Assembly: GCA_036936605.1 (NCBI GenBank)
Contig: JAUPFV010000001.1
Span: 172,936,386 to 173,000,385, forward strand
Reading direction: 5' to 3'
From: Limnanthes douglasii subsp. nivea
Taxonomy: Eukaryota > Streptophyta > Magnoliopsida > Brassicales > Limnanthaceae
Length of the DNA: 64,000 nucleotides
This document shows positions 32,291-43,224 of the stretch, piece after piece. The stretch's first letter is position 1. Every line of letters starts with the position of its first letter. The notes beneath the pieces were generated by a model. That model ran no database searches, was not told the origin of the DNA, and worked only from the letters and a program-made list of their open reading frames with translations. The translations under genes were made by a program, and so were the position numbers.

Positions 32291-32960
32291 ACAATTTTAG
32301 TTATAGTGGCTTAACATATGGTAGTTAAAACATTTGACATATTTTGTCAATTTTCTATTACAATGACATACTCGATGATCGAACGATCCATAAATATAAC
32401 ATGATTCTTTAATCAGATTCATCATTCTTTCACAAACATTTCTTCTTGGAAAACTATATTTGTTTGTTTGTTTTTTAGGGTTGTTCATTTTTTCAAGTTA
32501 GATGCGGGTTTAACGATCCATAATTATAACATCTTTAATTTATTATACTTTGAGGGACATTTATAGCAGAAAAACTATCTTCATTTCTATGTTTCTTTCA
32601 GGGTTGTTCATTGTTCTAAATTGGGTGTGTTTTGGATTTATATTCTTTTAGATTTAGATTAATTTTACGTTTGATATTTCTGATTGTCTTCTTCAATTGT
32701 TAAGGCTTCTTTGTCTGCTTCTTGATATTTTTTATTTTGTCCCTTAATAGCAACCGTCTTATAGGTGCATCTAGTTCTTGTATAAATCTTTGGAGTTGGC
32801 AACCTGAAAAAGTGATCATATGGGGTGAAAAATGAGATAACACTTCGATTGATTTTGAATATAACCCTCTTTTCTTGTTTGAGTTTTATAAACTAGATCT
32901 ATTTTCTTTCCTTTCTATTGCTATAATTGTTTTCTTAAAGCCCCCAAATAAGGTTTGTTT
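32290..32960 (-). pseudogene. Possible retrotransposon gag fragment with zinc knuckles, partly duplicated
   Basis: On the minus strand, 32488-32297 reads CYIYGSFDHRVCHC and then CFNYHMLSHYN. This looks like two decayed CCHC knuckles in tandem. The DNA at about 32385-32505 is imperfectly repeated at 32514-32640: both share CGATCCATAA.TATAACAT at one end and AGGGTTGTTCATT at the other. Farther out the minus strand resembles gag-like helices without a clear family. Confidence is modest because no full frame survives. Confidence 0.4.
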
Positions 32961-33049
32961 CTTCTACTCTTCAAGATTAGCCTTCACTAAATCCCACCAA
33001 TTTTTTAGGTTCTTTATTTAAAGAAAATACTGCTAATTTTTATTTCTAT

Positions 33050-33492
33050 ATATCTGATGAGTCCGAATTCAGCATGCTCCCCGGACAGGGACCGATCAGT
33101 CCAAAGCCTCCAGACCGGGCAGGTCGGACAGGTCACATGGACCGGACAGATGACTTCGAACACTATGACCATAGGACTGTTCGAACTATGACAAAAGTAC
33201 TAAAAAACCTAAACACTTCTTGACTAAGCTACTTGCTCTCCTACTTAGAGCTCATGGGTCTTTGAACATGACCCGGGTCCATTAAACATGACCCGAAAGC
33301 CCATAAGGGCCCAAACATCACACTATAAATACCTAACCACCCGCATTAACTAAGGGTAATGAAAATTAACTGCTACCAAGCTGCTTAATTATCTCTCTAC
33401 TCTCTAAACACTTAAAACACTCACACACCACCATAAAACACAAACTAAAATTACCAGCCTACCCTCAGGCGATTATTATCCACACCAATATC
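33050..33492 (+). mobile_element. Solo LTR of the Tat family with ATATC target duplication
   Basis: The LTR proper is 33055-33487 (433 bp), from TGATGAGTCC to CCACACCA. It is flanked directly by ATATC at 33050-33054 and 33488-33492. It aligns end to end with the 3' LTR at 7010-7484, including the TATA box (33324-33331), but differs by several indels and many substitutions, so it came from another copy. It carries three CGGACAG heptamers (33082, 33125 and 33143 starts). No internal region remains, as expected after recombination between two LTRs. Confidence 0.95.
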
Positions 33493-35870
33493 AAAACAAT
33501 CAATTACTCTAAGTATATTTTTTAATTGTCGGATATATTGTTCAGTTTTCTGAAGTTTATATTTACCTATAATGTTTTTCGTCCAAGTGATTTAAATCTG
33601 CTGTTTGCTTAATAATGGTGACATATATTAGTTGCGTATTTATTTGTTCTAATTAGTTAACAAATTCTTCATCATTTGTGTAGAGTTCAGATTAATATTT
33701 GTCGAGTCTTTAACAACTCTATTTTCTTTTAAAAGAAAGTTAGATAGTCAATACAAAATCATTTTCTAAAATCTAATATCAGACACCATCAATTTATCAC
33801 TAGTATTTAGACCACCGTTTCGGAATTTTATTTTCTCTCTTTAACAACGATCTCAACTAGTTATAAACAATCTTATTCATAATTATGTATATATATCTCC
33901 TACATTTACCGGATGTTCCTTTGGATTATAATTTTCAAAATCGTAAGTAGCAGACAATTTGTTTCTTGTTTATTTATAAGTATAAATAATTTATTTCACA
34001 TGACTGAAAATACAACTTGAAAATATTTTACAACATTTCTATTTTACAAATATTTTCCCCCATGTGCTTTACCATCATGTTTATTATCATTTCTTGAACA
34101 TATTACATCGTTCAATAAGAACGTGGCTCAATACAATATATATGTATATATATATATATATACATATTATCTATTTATCTTTTCCTACACAATGATACAT
34201 TATTATTAATTTTATAACATTTCGCACATAGCGCCGCAAACACATACTTAGTTGCATATCTTACTTTGATTGATTTTTGTTGATCTCAATATTTTAAAAT
34301 ATTATGGTGGGATAATTGTGATATCCGTATCTCAAATATAATGAACTATTTAAATATGATCACGACACGTTTAGTTGATTTTCTACTGAACAACTTTGTA
34401 ATGTCTACACCATCAGCCACATACACAACATGGTATAATAATACGCTAACCACATGATACTCTTATCCTCATCTAGTTTTCCACCAAATATGCTTATTAG
34501 TGAGAATATTTTGTAGGCAAATCACATTGCACTAATTTCAAATACAATAACCATATTTTAGTCCCGGTCACGACACATATCAGATAGTTTTCCCACAAGA
34601 TAACTTCTGATGTGTATATACCAATGCGCATATACACATTATGGTATATTAGTGCACTAAAGATACGATACTCTGATTTCGACCTCTCAATCTTGTTTAC
34701 AATGGATTTTAATCCGATAAAATTTCACGATGGAGCATAGTCTAATTTTTCAGATGGAGTTTAGTTCAATTGTGTATATAAGTGTGCAATTAATATTGTG
34801 TAAATCCCAAAACATATATGATAAGTGCATTTCATGTCACTTATTACGCTTCCATTATTCTTAAAATCGTCACCGGTTCTCAAGTATTCGTTGTGTTTTA
34901 ACGTGTTTTTCTAGTATTCTTAAAGACACTTGTGCCGTGGATAAATTGTGATAATATTAATAAATTTGGAGTTGAAATTGAAGAAACTAGAAAATTAATG
35001 TACTTGAAGACAATTTTAAAACAATTGAAAAGAAAGAAAAATAATATATCTATCCATACAATTAATATTTCAAGATTATATATCTTTATAAATCCATATG
35101 AACTTCGGAATAGACAATTTTATTTGTTCGGAATTAAGACGGTTTTAATTTAATTTTATAATTTAATTTAACTATAAAAAAAATCTATATTGAATTTGGT
35201 TATATTTATCCAACTAATATTTAACTTAATATCAAAATCATATATTTCTAGACATACATATAAAAATTGTACTTAGATTTCAATATATTTATTTTGTTTA
35301 AATGAATTTAGCATTCAAAATTATATCTAAGCATCAATACATATAAAATCTTTACCTTTTATTGTCTCGATAGATATCCTTTTTTACTTCTTTAATTTTT
35401 TTTTGCTTCTCTCTACAAAATAATTTCTCTTATCTTAATTTTACTTTCGATACAATATCTGTGATTTAGGGTGAGTCACTAGTTATTACATTTAATATCT
35501 TACATATGTTTATTTAATGTTTAGTTAGTTGAAATGAAATCAGTATGTATTGTTTCTGCCTTAATTTATCTTCGTAAAAAATCTCTAATTATATATTTAT
35601 ATATAGATCAAGTTATATATATCCAATTCAGGTTTAAGTATACCTAATTTTGAGTATACCCAAATTTGATCTAAGTATATCCAATTTTTTTTCGAAAATA
35701 TCATTTTTTGGTATATAAGCCATTTTTTTTACTAACTTCCATCCACAACAATTTTACCTACACTTTCTCTCACTTCTCTCACTTCTCTCTAACTCTCAAA
35801 CTCTCTTCTCTCGGACACTCTCACTTCTCTCTCAAATTTTCCGGCGAGCCACCACCACCACCTCCTCCTT
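33493..35870. other. AT-rich intergenic DNA, no gene seen
   Basis: About 2.4 kb of AT-rich sequence with small microsatellites, including a TA run near 34146-34162. A 73-codon plus-strand frame at 34932-35153 has no recognisable content. From about 35760 a CT-rich leader begins that belongs to the following PMD gene. Confidence 0.5.
34137..34167. repeat. TA-rich microsatellite
   Basis: Nearly pure TA repeats (TATATATGTATATATATATATAC-like). Confidence 0.8.
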
Positions 35871-35874
35871 CATC

Positions 35875-38464
35875 ATGGTGAAGAACAAAAACCCCCCACC
35901 ATCACCTACGTAAGTTCCCTAATCCAAATGTGTTTGTTAATTTTAGGTATGAATTTATGATTTAGGTTAGATTTAGGGTTTAGTATAGAATTAGGGTTTG
36001 AATTAGGCAAAAAAGTAGGGTTTAGTGGTCATTTTTCAGCCAAGTTGCCGGCTGGAAAATGGCCGGCAGCCGGCACCGATGGTGCTGCCCAAGGCGCACC
36101 ATCGGTGCAAGCAACTGTGCCGCTCGGTACGGCTTGCTGTGTCACCTATGGTGCGCAACTTTTTTTTAAAAAAAATTGCCGAAATAGAGTTTTAAAGGTT
36201 TCATTTTTGCATTTTTTTTAAAAAAATGAAACTTATAAGAAATTACTTTATATAGGGAGTTCGGTTGCGAATTAGAGTGTCGTTTTTTTTAATTTTGTGG
36301 GTTACATCGTATGTTACTGTTATTAATTTCATAATTTTTTTTGTATTTTTGTAGGTCAGACGCGGTTGAGGAGCGACATCTTCCTCGATCCAGGGCGTAT
36401 CCCCCTGGGTCACGAGCGCCACCCCCGCGGAAGAGTCTAAAGAATGTACGGGCCGTCGAGGATGAGCGGGTCCGCGATGCCAAGCGCGGACAATATTTAG
36501 CTGAGGACCCTGAGACTATTCGTCTTAGGGAGGAGGAGGACATGATAAGGAGTGATCGGTCTTTGCGCTGAATCAACCATGGGAAGAGGAAAGAAAAAGC
36601 CACAGAGATTGCAGTCGATGATACTAGAGGCGGAGGCTCCTCACGACGAGAGACGTCTTCATCACACCGATCACCACCTCCCATTGCTAGTGATCCACCA
36701 CCTCCCTCTCCCGCTCGCAGAGCTCTATCCCCTGCGCATACTAGTACACATCCACCACCTGTTAGTGACAGAGTGGATGCCACTGGGGACCCTGAGCAGG
36801 ACAACATCGATGGGGAGCATATCGATGCGATCCACACAGAGGAGCAGCGGAAGACGTTTGCATTTCTCAAATGCAACAAGATACCTCTGTTTCCTGACTA
36901 CAAAGAGCACGAGGCGTATCACGTCTTCATAGGACAGGTAAGTACCAAACTATTAAACGTCTAGTCTAAGGTTTTACTATTATTATTTTCTCACTTAGTT
37001 TTTTATTTACAGGGTCGCACTACATTAGGCATACAGGCACATTATAATGTGCTTCGTATGTGGGACCTCAGTGCTCAGCTAGAGGTAGCGACATTTGGCG
37101 CGAACTCCTTTCGGTCCTCTTATAGCCCACTTGCCTCAGTACTTCACGCACTCTGTATTTGATGAGGTATTTGTTGAGCGTTGGCATCAGGAGACCAACA
37201 CGTTCCATTTCTCATTTGGGGAGATGACGATTACCCTCGACGATGTCAGCTGCATTACAGGTCTCCCTGTAGTTGGCCGGACCTTGGATGTAGTCACAGC
37301 TCCACGTGATGAGGCATACAGTTACTATGCTAGTATGTTAGGTTTGACAGTGGATAAGGTCCGTGCAGAGATACATTCCACTAGAGGCGTTGGCTTCAAG
37401 ACCAAGTGGTTGCGGGAGACTTTTACCAGGGGTCGCTATATCGAGCAGACTGATGCTAAGACTATTCGCCAGGTATCATGAGCATACCTTATCTTCTTAT
37501 TTGGTTGCACTATTTTTGCGGATACTAGTCAGAAAAGCGTCAAGGCTGACTACTTGTACGGGTTGGCGAATATGGATTCTGGGTTATGGGACATCGCATG
37601 GGGTACGAGTGCATTGACATTCCTGTTCCGTGGTTTGGGTGATGCTTCGAAAGCATCGAAGCATAACCTTTATGGATTTGTAGTTATGCTTTTGCTGGAT
37701 TTATGACCACTTCCCCGCGTTTAGAGCCTCAGAGAATGCGAACCACTTAGCGAGGCAGCCTAGGATTGTGAAATGGCTACCGAAGCGGATTGTTGGGCAA
37801 AGCATCCGCCCCAAATCGGTTGTTCGTACTCTCTTTGCAGATCAAAAGGAGACAGATGTAAGTGTTTAAATTTTAGTAGTCATGAACATTTTAATATTAA
37901 GTTTTATTTTTTAAACAGTCTAAATGTTTTACTTTTTTAGAACAGGTCATATTTGAGCCATACCAGGATATCAGAGTCCAGTTCCCCGTGTAGGAGATCC
38001 GCACCATCGTTTATCCTTTGCGGATGATGAGCACGGTTGAGGGTTACATGCCTGATCAGGTTATGCGCCAGTTCGGACGGGTTCAGGATGAGCCCGAACT
38101 CCCACTTGTACTCCGACCGGGTTACAAGAAAGGAGATTTGGCGAGGTACACATGGCGAGAGAGCGCATGGCTAGATTTGCGTCATCACTTGCTTTCTGAG
38201 GATCGGTTGACCGTTACCATTTCAACATATAGACAGTCTGCGATGAACACCTACTGGAGGTACCTGGCTGAGTATGGTTGGCATACTATTACTCCACCAA
38301 CACGTACTACAAACGATAGATTGCTAGACGTTGTTCGCTCGATTGTTACTATGCCTGTCGATCGTGGGGAAGCGGGTGCGCTTAGGTGGAGAGATCAAGT
38401 CCTGCAGCTCTTCTCTCCTTGGTTGTTTGTCCTCATTATTGGACTTGTTTTAGCTTTGTTGTGA
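35875..38464 (+). pseudogene. Plant mobile domain (PMD) gene, pseudogene
   Basis: Exon 1 is 35875-35909 after a CT-rich leader. Exon 2 is 36355-36937, with an in-frame TGA at 36569-36571. Exon 3 starts at 37013. The PMD core is FGPLIAHLPQYF, ERWHQETNTFHFSFGEMTITLDDV, GLPVVGR, then AYLIFLFGCTIFAD. It is broken by a frameshift near 37090, an in-frame TGA at about 37479 and another frameshift near 37710. The last exon starts near 37941, with TAG near 37992, then PDQVMRQFGRVQ, ending at 38464. PMD proteins (PF10536; 'serine/threonine phosphatase 7 long form'-like) occur in host genes such as MAIN and very often inside plant MULEs. Intron 1 holds a palindromic GC-rich array (36044-36150). It is probably part of the same mobile locus as the MULE gene at 40149-42810. 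Confidence 0.85.
36044..36150. repeat. GC-rich palindromic array 1 (PMD intron 1)
   Basis: It contains GCACCGATGGTGC and GCACCATCGGTGC (each other's reverse complement), GCCGGC motifs and CACCTATGGTGC. It ends at a run of T followed by a run of A. The same theme fills 38796-39124 and 42890-43222. Confidence 0.7.
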
Positions 38465-38795
38465 TCTATCTTTTTCATGGACGTTGTAGTTGTTTATTCA
38501 TTCGTAGGATTTGTTAAACTATCGTCTTTTGTATTATGACATCTACTATGTTATTTCTATCGGTTCCTTTAGATTTGTTAAACTTTATTTGAATTCTTAT
38601 TTACAATTTAGAATCCGCAAAACACCTAAATCGTACAATTGTTACCATCCAACCTTCAAACCATAACAATAATTTAACAAAATACTTCAACCGTTATAAA
38701 AAATTAACACCATCAAACCCACTCCAATCCATGCCCTAAGACTTAACTTTTTAAACCAAAACAAAAAAAATTCAAAAAATTAAACGTTATTCTGC
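38465..38795. other. PMD 3' flank, no gene seen
   Basis: AT-rich sequence after the PMD stop. No ORF is supported. Confidence 0.4.
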
Positions 38796-39124
38796 ACCAT
38801 TGGTACGTAGTCAGCAATACCTATTGTGTACACTACTGCGTCCCAATGGTACAACAGTGTGTGCACCATGGGTACTATCTGAGGCGTACCCAGGGTGCGT
38901 TGTACCATCAGTAAAAGGGGCATGTACCGATAGTACCACCCCCTTTTACCGATGGTACCATGCACCGGTCGGCATGCCATGTACCGGCCGGTGCATGGCA
39001 CCATCAGTACACAGTAGTGTGCACCGATGGTGCCTCACACTGTGTACCTATGGAGAAACCTTCATGCACCATAGGTACACTCCATTGTGCACCATAGGTA
39101 CACAGTAGGCAGTACCTATGGTGC
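38796..39124. repeat. GC-rich palindromic array 2 (upstream of the small ORF)
   Basis: About fifteen variants of GTACCNATGGTGC and its complement, such as GCACCATAGGTACA, GTACCGATAGTACC and GTACCGGCCGGTGC. They lie in alternating orientation in otherwise AT-rich DNA. It ends 165 bases before the ATG at 39289. Confidence 0.8.
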
Positions 39125-39288
39125 GTAATTGAAACTTGGAATTTTTTCCCGGTTTTTTTTCCGCGTCTTCTTTTTTCGTGCTTTTTAATTCCCGCCAAAG
39201 TAATCTTTCATTTTTCTATTTAAAGAAGTCTACCTTACAACACCAAACACATAAAACTCTACTTCAAACATAGTTAAAGTCTTTGTTA

Positions 39289-39678
39289 ATGGGTTGGAGT
39301 GTGTTTGATGATGCTCATCTACTCAAGGCTGCGAAAGTTGTGAAGTTCAAACGACCAGACGATAATACCGATGAGTTTTTCGATAAAGTTTTGTGTATGA
39401 TATATTTCATGTACGGCGAAATGTCTACGTCTAGACAAATGCCTCAATCTTGTACTCGTGAGGAGGTAGCCACTATGTACAAATGTATAACTAGTGGACC
39501 GATGTTCTTGGTGTTTAACGAGCCCCCATAAGTTAGAAACGAGGCATTCGACTCATTCGGTTTAATGATCACAGACTATTTGTCTTTAGAAATGGCAGAA
39601 TATGTTCATTCTCAAATTTCCATGAAGGAGGAAACACTGCGTATTCTCAGCGACAATGGAGGCTACGATTTTGACTAA
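39289..39678 (+). pseudogene. Small unknown ORF of the MULE locus, one premature stop
   Basis: The ATG at 39289 opens a frame with normal codon character (FDDAHLLKAAKVVKFKRPDD; EEVATMYKCITSGPMF) up to TAA at 39529-39531. The same frame then continues with similar quality (AFDSFGLMITDYLSLEMAEY; KEETLRILSDNGGYDFD) to TAA at 39676-39678. The original product would have been 129 residues; it is acidic and probably helical, with no family I recognise. It lies between the PMD and MULE genes and behind palindromic array 2. It is likely carried by the element rather than by the host. Confidence 0.6.
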
Positions 39679-40148
39679 CTGTCGGTTCAATCTCAAGTTA
39701 TCTACCCATGTTTGTGCGATGTTGTTGTTGCTTGTTTGTAACGTTTGATATTAAGTTATGAAATGATTAGTTGCTTATCGTTATAAGTTGGAAAATTTCA
39801 TGAATTACGGTAAAATAACTGAAGTACAAAACGTTATGATAAAGTAAACAAAGTTCTAAACAACACAAATCCGACCAAAAGACATAAAGCGACCAAAAGA
39901 CAAAAATGTGTTCGAAACATGAACATAAATCCGACAAACTGATATAAATCGACTACTAAAATTCATCAAGATTAGTTACTTATGGGAATGAACAAACTGG
40001 CTTTCTTCCTTCGAGTTCCGTGTATTTTTTGCAGCGACCAACTATTGGTAGCTCCCAATACGTGCCTCTTCACTCTTCAACTTCTGCCACGTAGGATGTA
40101 TGCGTGCGCTAGGGCAAAGGGGCTTGATTGATAGCTGTTTAATACTAC
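39679..40148. other. Spacer between small ORF and MULE gene
   Basis: Convergent 3' ends. Two or three imperfect copies of a 'CCGACCAAAAGACATAAA'-like unit occur at about 39870-39955. No gene is seen. Confidence 0.4.
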
Positions 40149-42810
40149 TTAAATTAGAACCAATAATTGAGTAATATAGTTGTAAGTAATAACATAACCA
40201 TAAATCGAATGACTTACATTGATGAAGTGGTTAGTATCAACGAATCCAAACCCAATATCACGTCTTTGGGCCATAATGGGGGGTTTACCGCGCAGAGGTA
40301 AAAAAGTATGACTACAGTTGTGAGACCCAAAGAGTGACACAAAATGAACAATGCATTCGAACTTGGTTGCAATCGCAATCCCCATTTCAGGCATTGTCAT
40401 CCAATATTTGGGTGATGCTGGTGTCTCGTAGTAGTTTATACTTTCTGCAACCTTCAGGTAATCCTCTTTACCGTTATAAATCTTGTTGTATGTGTCATAG
40501 TTTTCCATGAGTTCATCGTATATTGCCTTCCGAACACCTCGCCAACCTTCTTCATGACCATACAACCCAAATGAAACTGCTCTATATCCACAATGACCAT
40601 CTACCTTAACATCATTTATACCCGATATAAAAGGGTTGAAGTGAGTTGCAAACCAATGCAAAAAACCTTTTGGGTCGTGTATTAGTTCTGTGACTCCACC
40701 AATGGATGATTGTACGATGTTGCTAGCGAGCGAGGCAATGGAAGAACTACGGGTACGAGGTACTTTAGGCACATCTGCCCGAATCGTATTTGCACTAGCA
40801 ACTGCTTTACCCTTTTTAACTTTTCGTTGTTTTAAAGAGTTCATGACTGAGTCATGACTAGCCTTATCCTCATCTAGCTTGTGTTCCCAGAAGCATTTGT
40901 CCCGTTTAGTGGATGATGTATCGACAACTAACTTTCTTTTCACTTGCGGGCGGCCTCGGTGTTTCTGCTTCTCCAATGGCTCTAGCAATGAGGATGTTTC
41001 AGGATAAACAATTTCAAACCATTTCTTGTAAATGTGTTTTATACGGCTTTCATCTTTTGTCTCCATAACATCAGTTACTAGCTTTAGTAGATCATCTTTG
41101 AGAATCTCCATGGTCGTACGGAATGAACGAGGCATTATTTCTAACCTTGTCCAGTGGATGTGAAAAGCATCTAACGATGAAAAAATTTCTTCTTTACGCC
41201 ACTTGCGGGCCTGGTGATAGCAAGGTATACCATGGGTAGATTTTATAGCGCATATACAGACGCCATTGTCTTTAACATCCGACCAATCTTCAATAGCGAC
41301 CATATTGCTATCTTCGGTCTTCTCTACTTCAGCGAAAAACAGTTCTAACGCTATGTGGGAAACCTTGCCTCAACTTTCATCAAAAAGTTTGTCCGCGAAC
41401 TTATGCAGTGCTATGTAACGACTCTTCTCGAACGACGACCTAATAGCAGCATGTTGGATTTCAACAAGCGAATGAACCCTCCCCCGAAATAACTCGAAGT
41501 TTAATTTGCTTGTACGTATGTAACTCTTTAGGTTAGAATGAGCACTCTCGACGCGGTTAGCCATGCAATGTCCCAAATGCAAGTTATTGTTCGTCTTCCA
41601 AACAACGAATTTGTCCATGTATTTATCGAGCCACGATTTTTTAGTGTATTCAATTGCAAGAGTGTAGTCTTTGTACTCCAATAGCATGTCCCGTCGAGCG
41701 TGATCGAATTCAATCTCTGATGCTGCATACGCAATCTTCTTCCAAGCAGAAACAAATTTCACATGATCTCTTTTCTCGAGGAAGTATATTCTTGTTTGCC
41801 CCTGAACATTCTGTGTTATGTGCCATCGACATAACATATGCGTTGTCTCTGGGAATACAACTTATATGGCGTTCATCAACGCTAAATATCTGTCGGTCAG
41901 GATGACACGAGGTTCTTCAATTCCGTGAACGTAAATCAATGTCTTCAAACACTCTAACACCCATTTGAAGTTGTTTAACTTCTCACCGGACATGAAGGCA
42001 AATGCCGCACAGAAAGTCAATCCGGTACACGTCACACCCACTATCTCGCGCAATGGCATACCATATCGTATGACTTTATATGTATTATCCATTATCAAAA
42101 TTGTTGGAAATGTCCGCAAAAGGTCAACACTGACTGGATGGGCAAAAAATAAATCTGTAATGATTTGTCCATCGTCTTCACCAGATTTATGCCATTCATA
42201 ATAATTATGTGACTTAAGCTCCCCCAACAAGAACTGGAGTTGTGACCTACACGCCTTTTTTAAAACCCTACTTTTCTGTCGTGCATTGTAGATGGTCCGC
42301 ATGGTAGAAACATTATCCTCGTTCAACTTCTTAACACCATTCAGTATATCTCTGGGGTTAGTACCAATGTAGGTCGCTCGTTCAACATATTCTATCTCTT
42401 CATCATTCAAACGGCCAGCAAAAGAATGACCATCTAGATGTTTTGAACTCTCATGGTTATGAATACCACATTTCACTTCTAACTTCCATTGATCTGGTTC
42501 CACCATTAACCCGAGAAGTTGAAATGGGCAGTCAATCTTTTTCGTTCCCGTAGACTTCCGTTTACGATCTTTTTCTTCTACTTTTGGAGTATATTATCCC
42601 CCCTCACACTGGAAATACATCCTCGGACTTTTTCTACTGTTTACTTTGTCGCGTTGACTTATGTTGATAACCATACCACGGAGTTTTCCTGTCTTCGTAA
42701 CCCATTTTATCAACGCATCGTGTGTGTAGAACTCGGTAGTGAAGAACAAATGACTGTAGTCAGTAGCGAAAAGTGCCTCAGTCCCATTGGCGACTTCCGT
42801 CCCCTGTTAC
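40149..42810 (-). pseudogene. FAR1-type MULE transposase fused to an OTU protease domain, three in-frame stops
   Basis: A single minus-strand frame runs from about 42810 (after a likely acceptor GTAACAG) to 40149. It is interrupted only by TAA 42596-42594, TAA 41864-41862 and TGA 41372-41370. Domains in order: FAR1-type zinc-binding domain (C in YFQCEGG, C in KKIDCPF, then CGIHNHE); the MULE transposase core with D (LIMDNTYK), D (VILTDRYL) and E (RVESAHSNLK); a SWIM finger (CICAIKSTHGIPCYH); a basic linker; and an OTU cysteine-protease domain with DGHC and, near the end, the NHF histidine. MULE-protease fusions are known in plants (ULP1 types). A deubiquitinase-type domain would act on host ubiquitin, but no activity can be inferred for this broken copy. 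Confidence 0.88.
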
Positions 42811-42889
42811 ACAACAACAAACCACAATAAGCATTCAGATATAGTTAAAAACGGAAAAAAACCTTGATTTATTTTGAAAACTTTGCGCG

Positions 42890-43222
42890 AACCCAAGGTT
42901 AAGAGGCTTAGAACCGGCCGGACACGATCAGGTGCACCACCGGTTCCGAGGCCATGAACCGGTGGTGCAAGGGCCTCAGAACCGAGCGGACTAAGGCCTC
43001 TGCACCACCGGCTCGGTCCTGAGGCCCCTGCACCACCGGTTCAAGGCCTCAGAACCGGTGGTACTGAGGCCTCGGTACCGACCGGCAGGTGGCCTTAACA
43101 CCATCGGTTCCTGGCCATGGAACCGGTGGTGCGTAGGTCACGCACGGACGGTTCTAAGGCCATGAACCGGCCGTGTGTAACCTACGCACCATCGGTTCCA
43201 CGACTGGCCTGGCCAGTCCATA
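42890..43222. repeat. GC-rich palindromic array 3 (5' side of the MULE gene)
   Basis: Repeated GCACCACCGGTTC and GAACCGGTGGTGC units in alternating orientation, with AGGCC spacers. The array lies just upstream (minus strand) of the first recognisable MULE exon. About 35 bases past it comes a T run then an A run (about 43254-43267), as beside array 1. Confidence 0.8.
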
Positions 43223-43224
43223 CA

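Noticed and set aside
33050..33492. A complete second Tat element at the solo LTR
   Set aside because: Target duplications directly flank one LTR and no internal sequence is present.
37471..37480. GTATCATG read as a splice donor in the PMD gene
   Set aside because: The frame continues directly past a TGA into the expected PMD motif, so a nonsense mutation explains it better than an intron.
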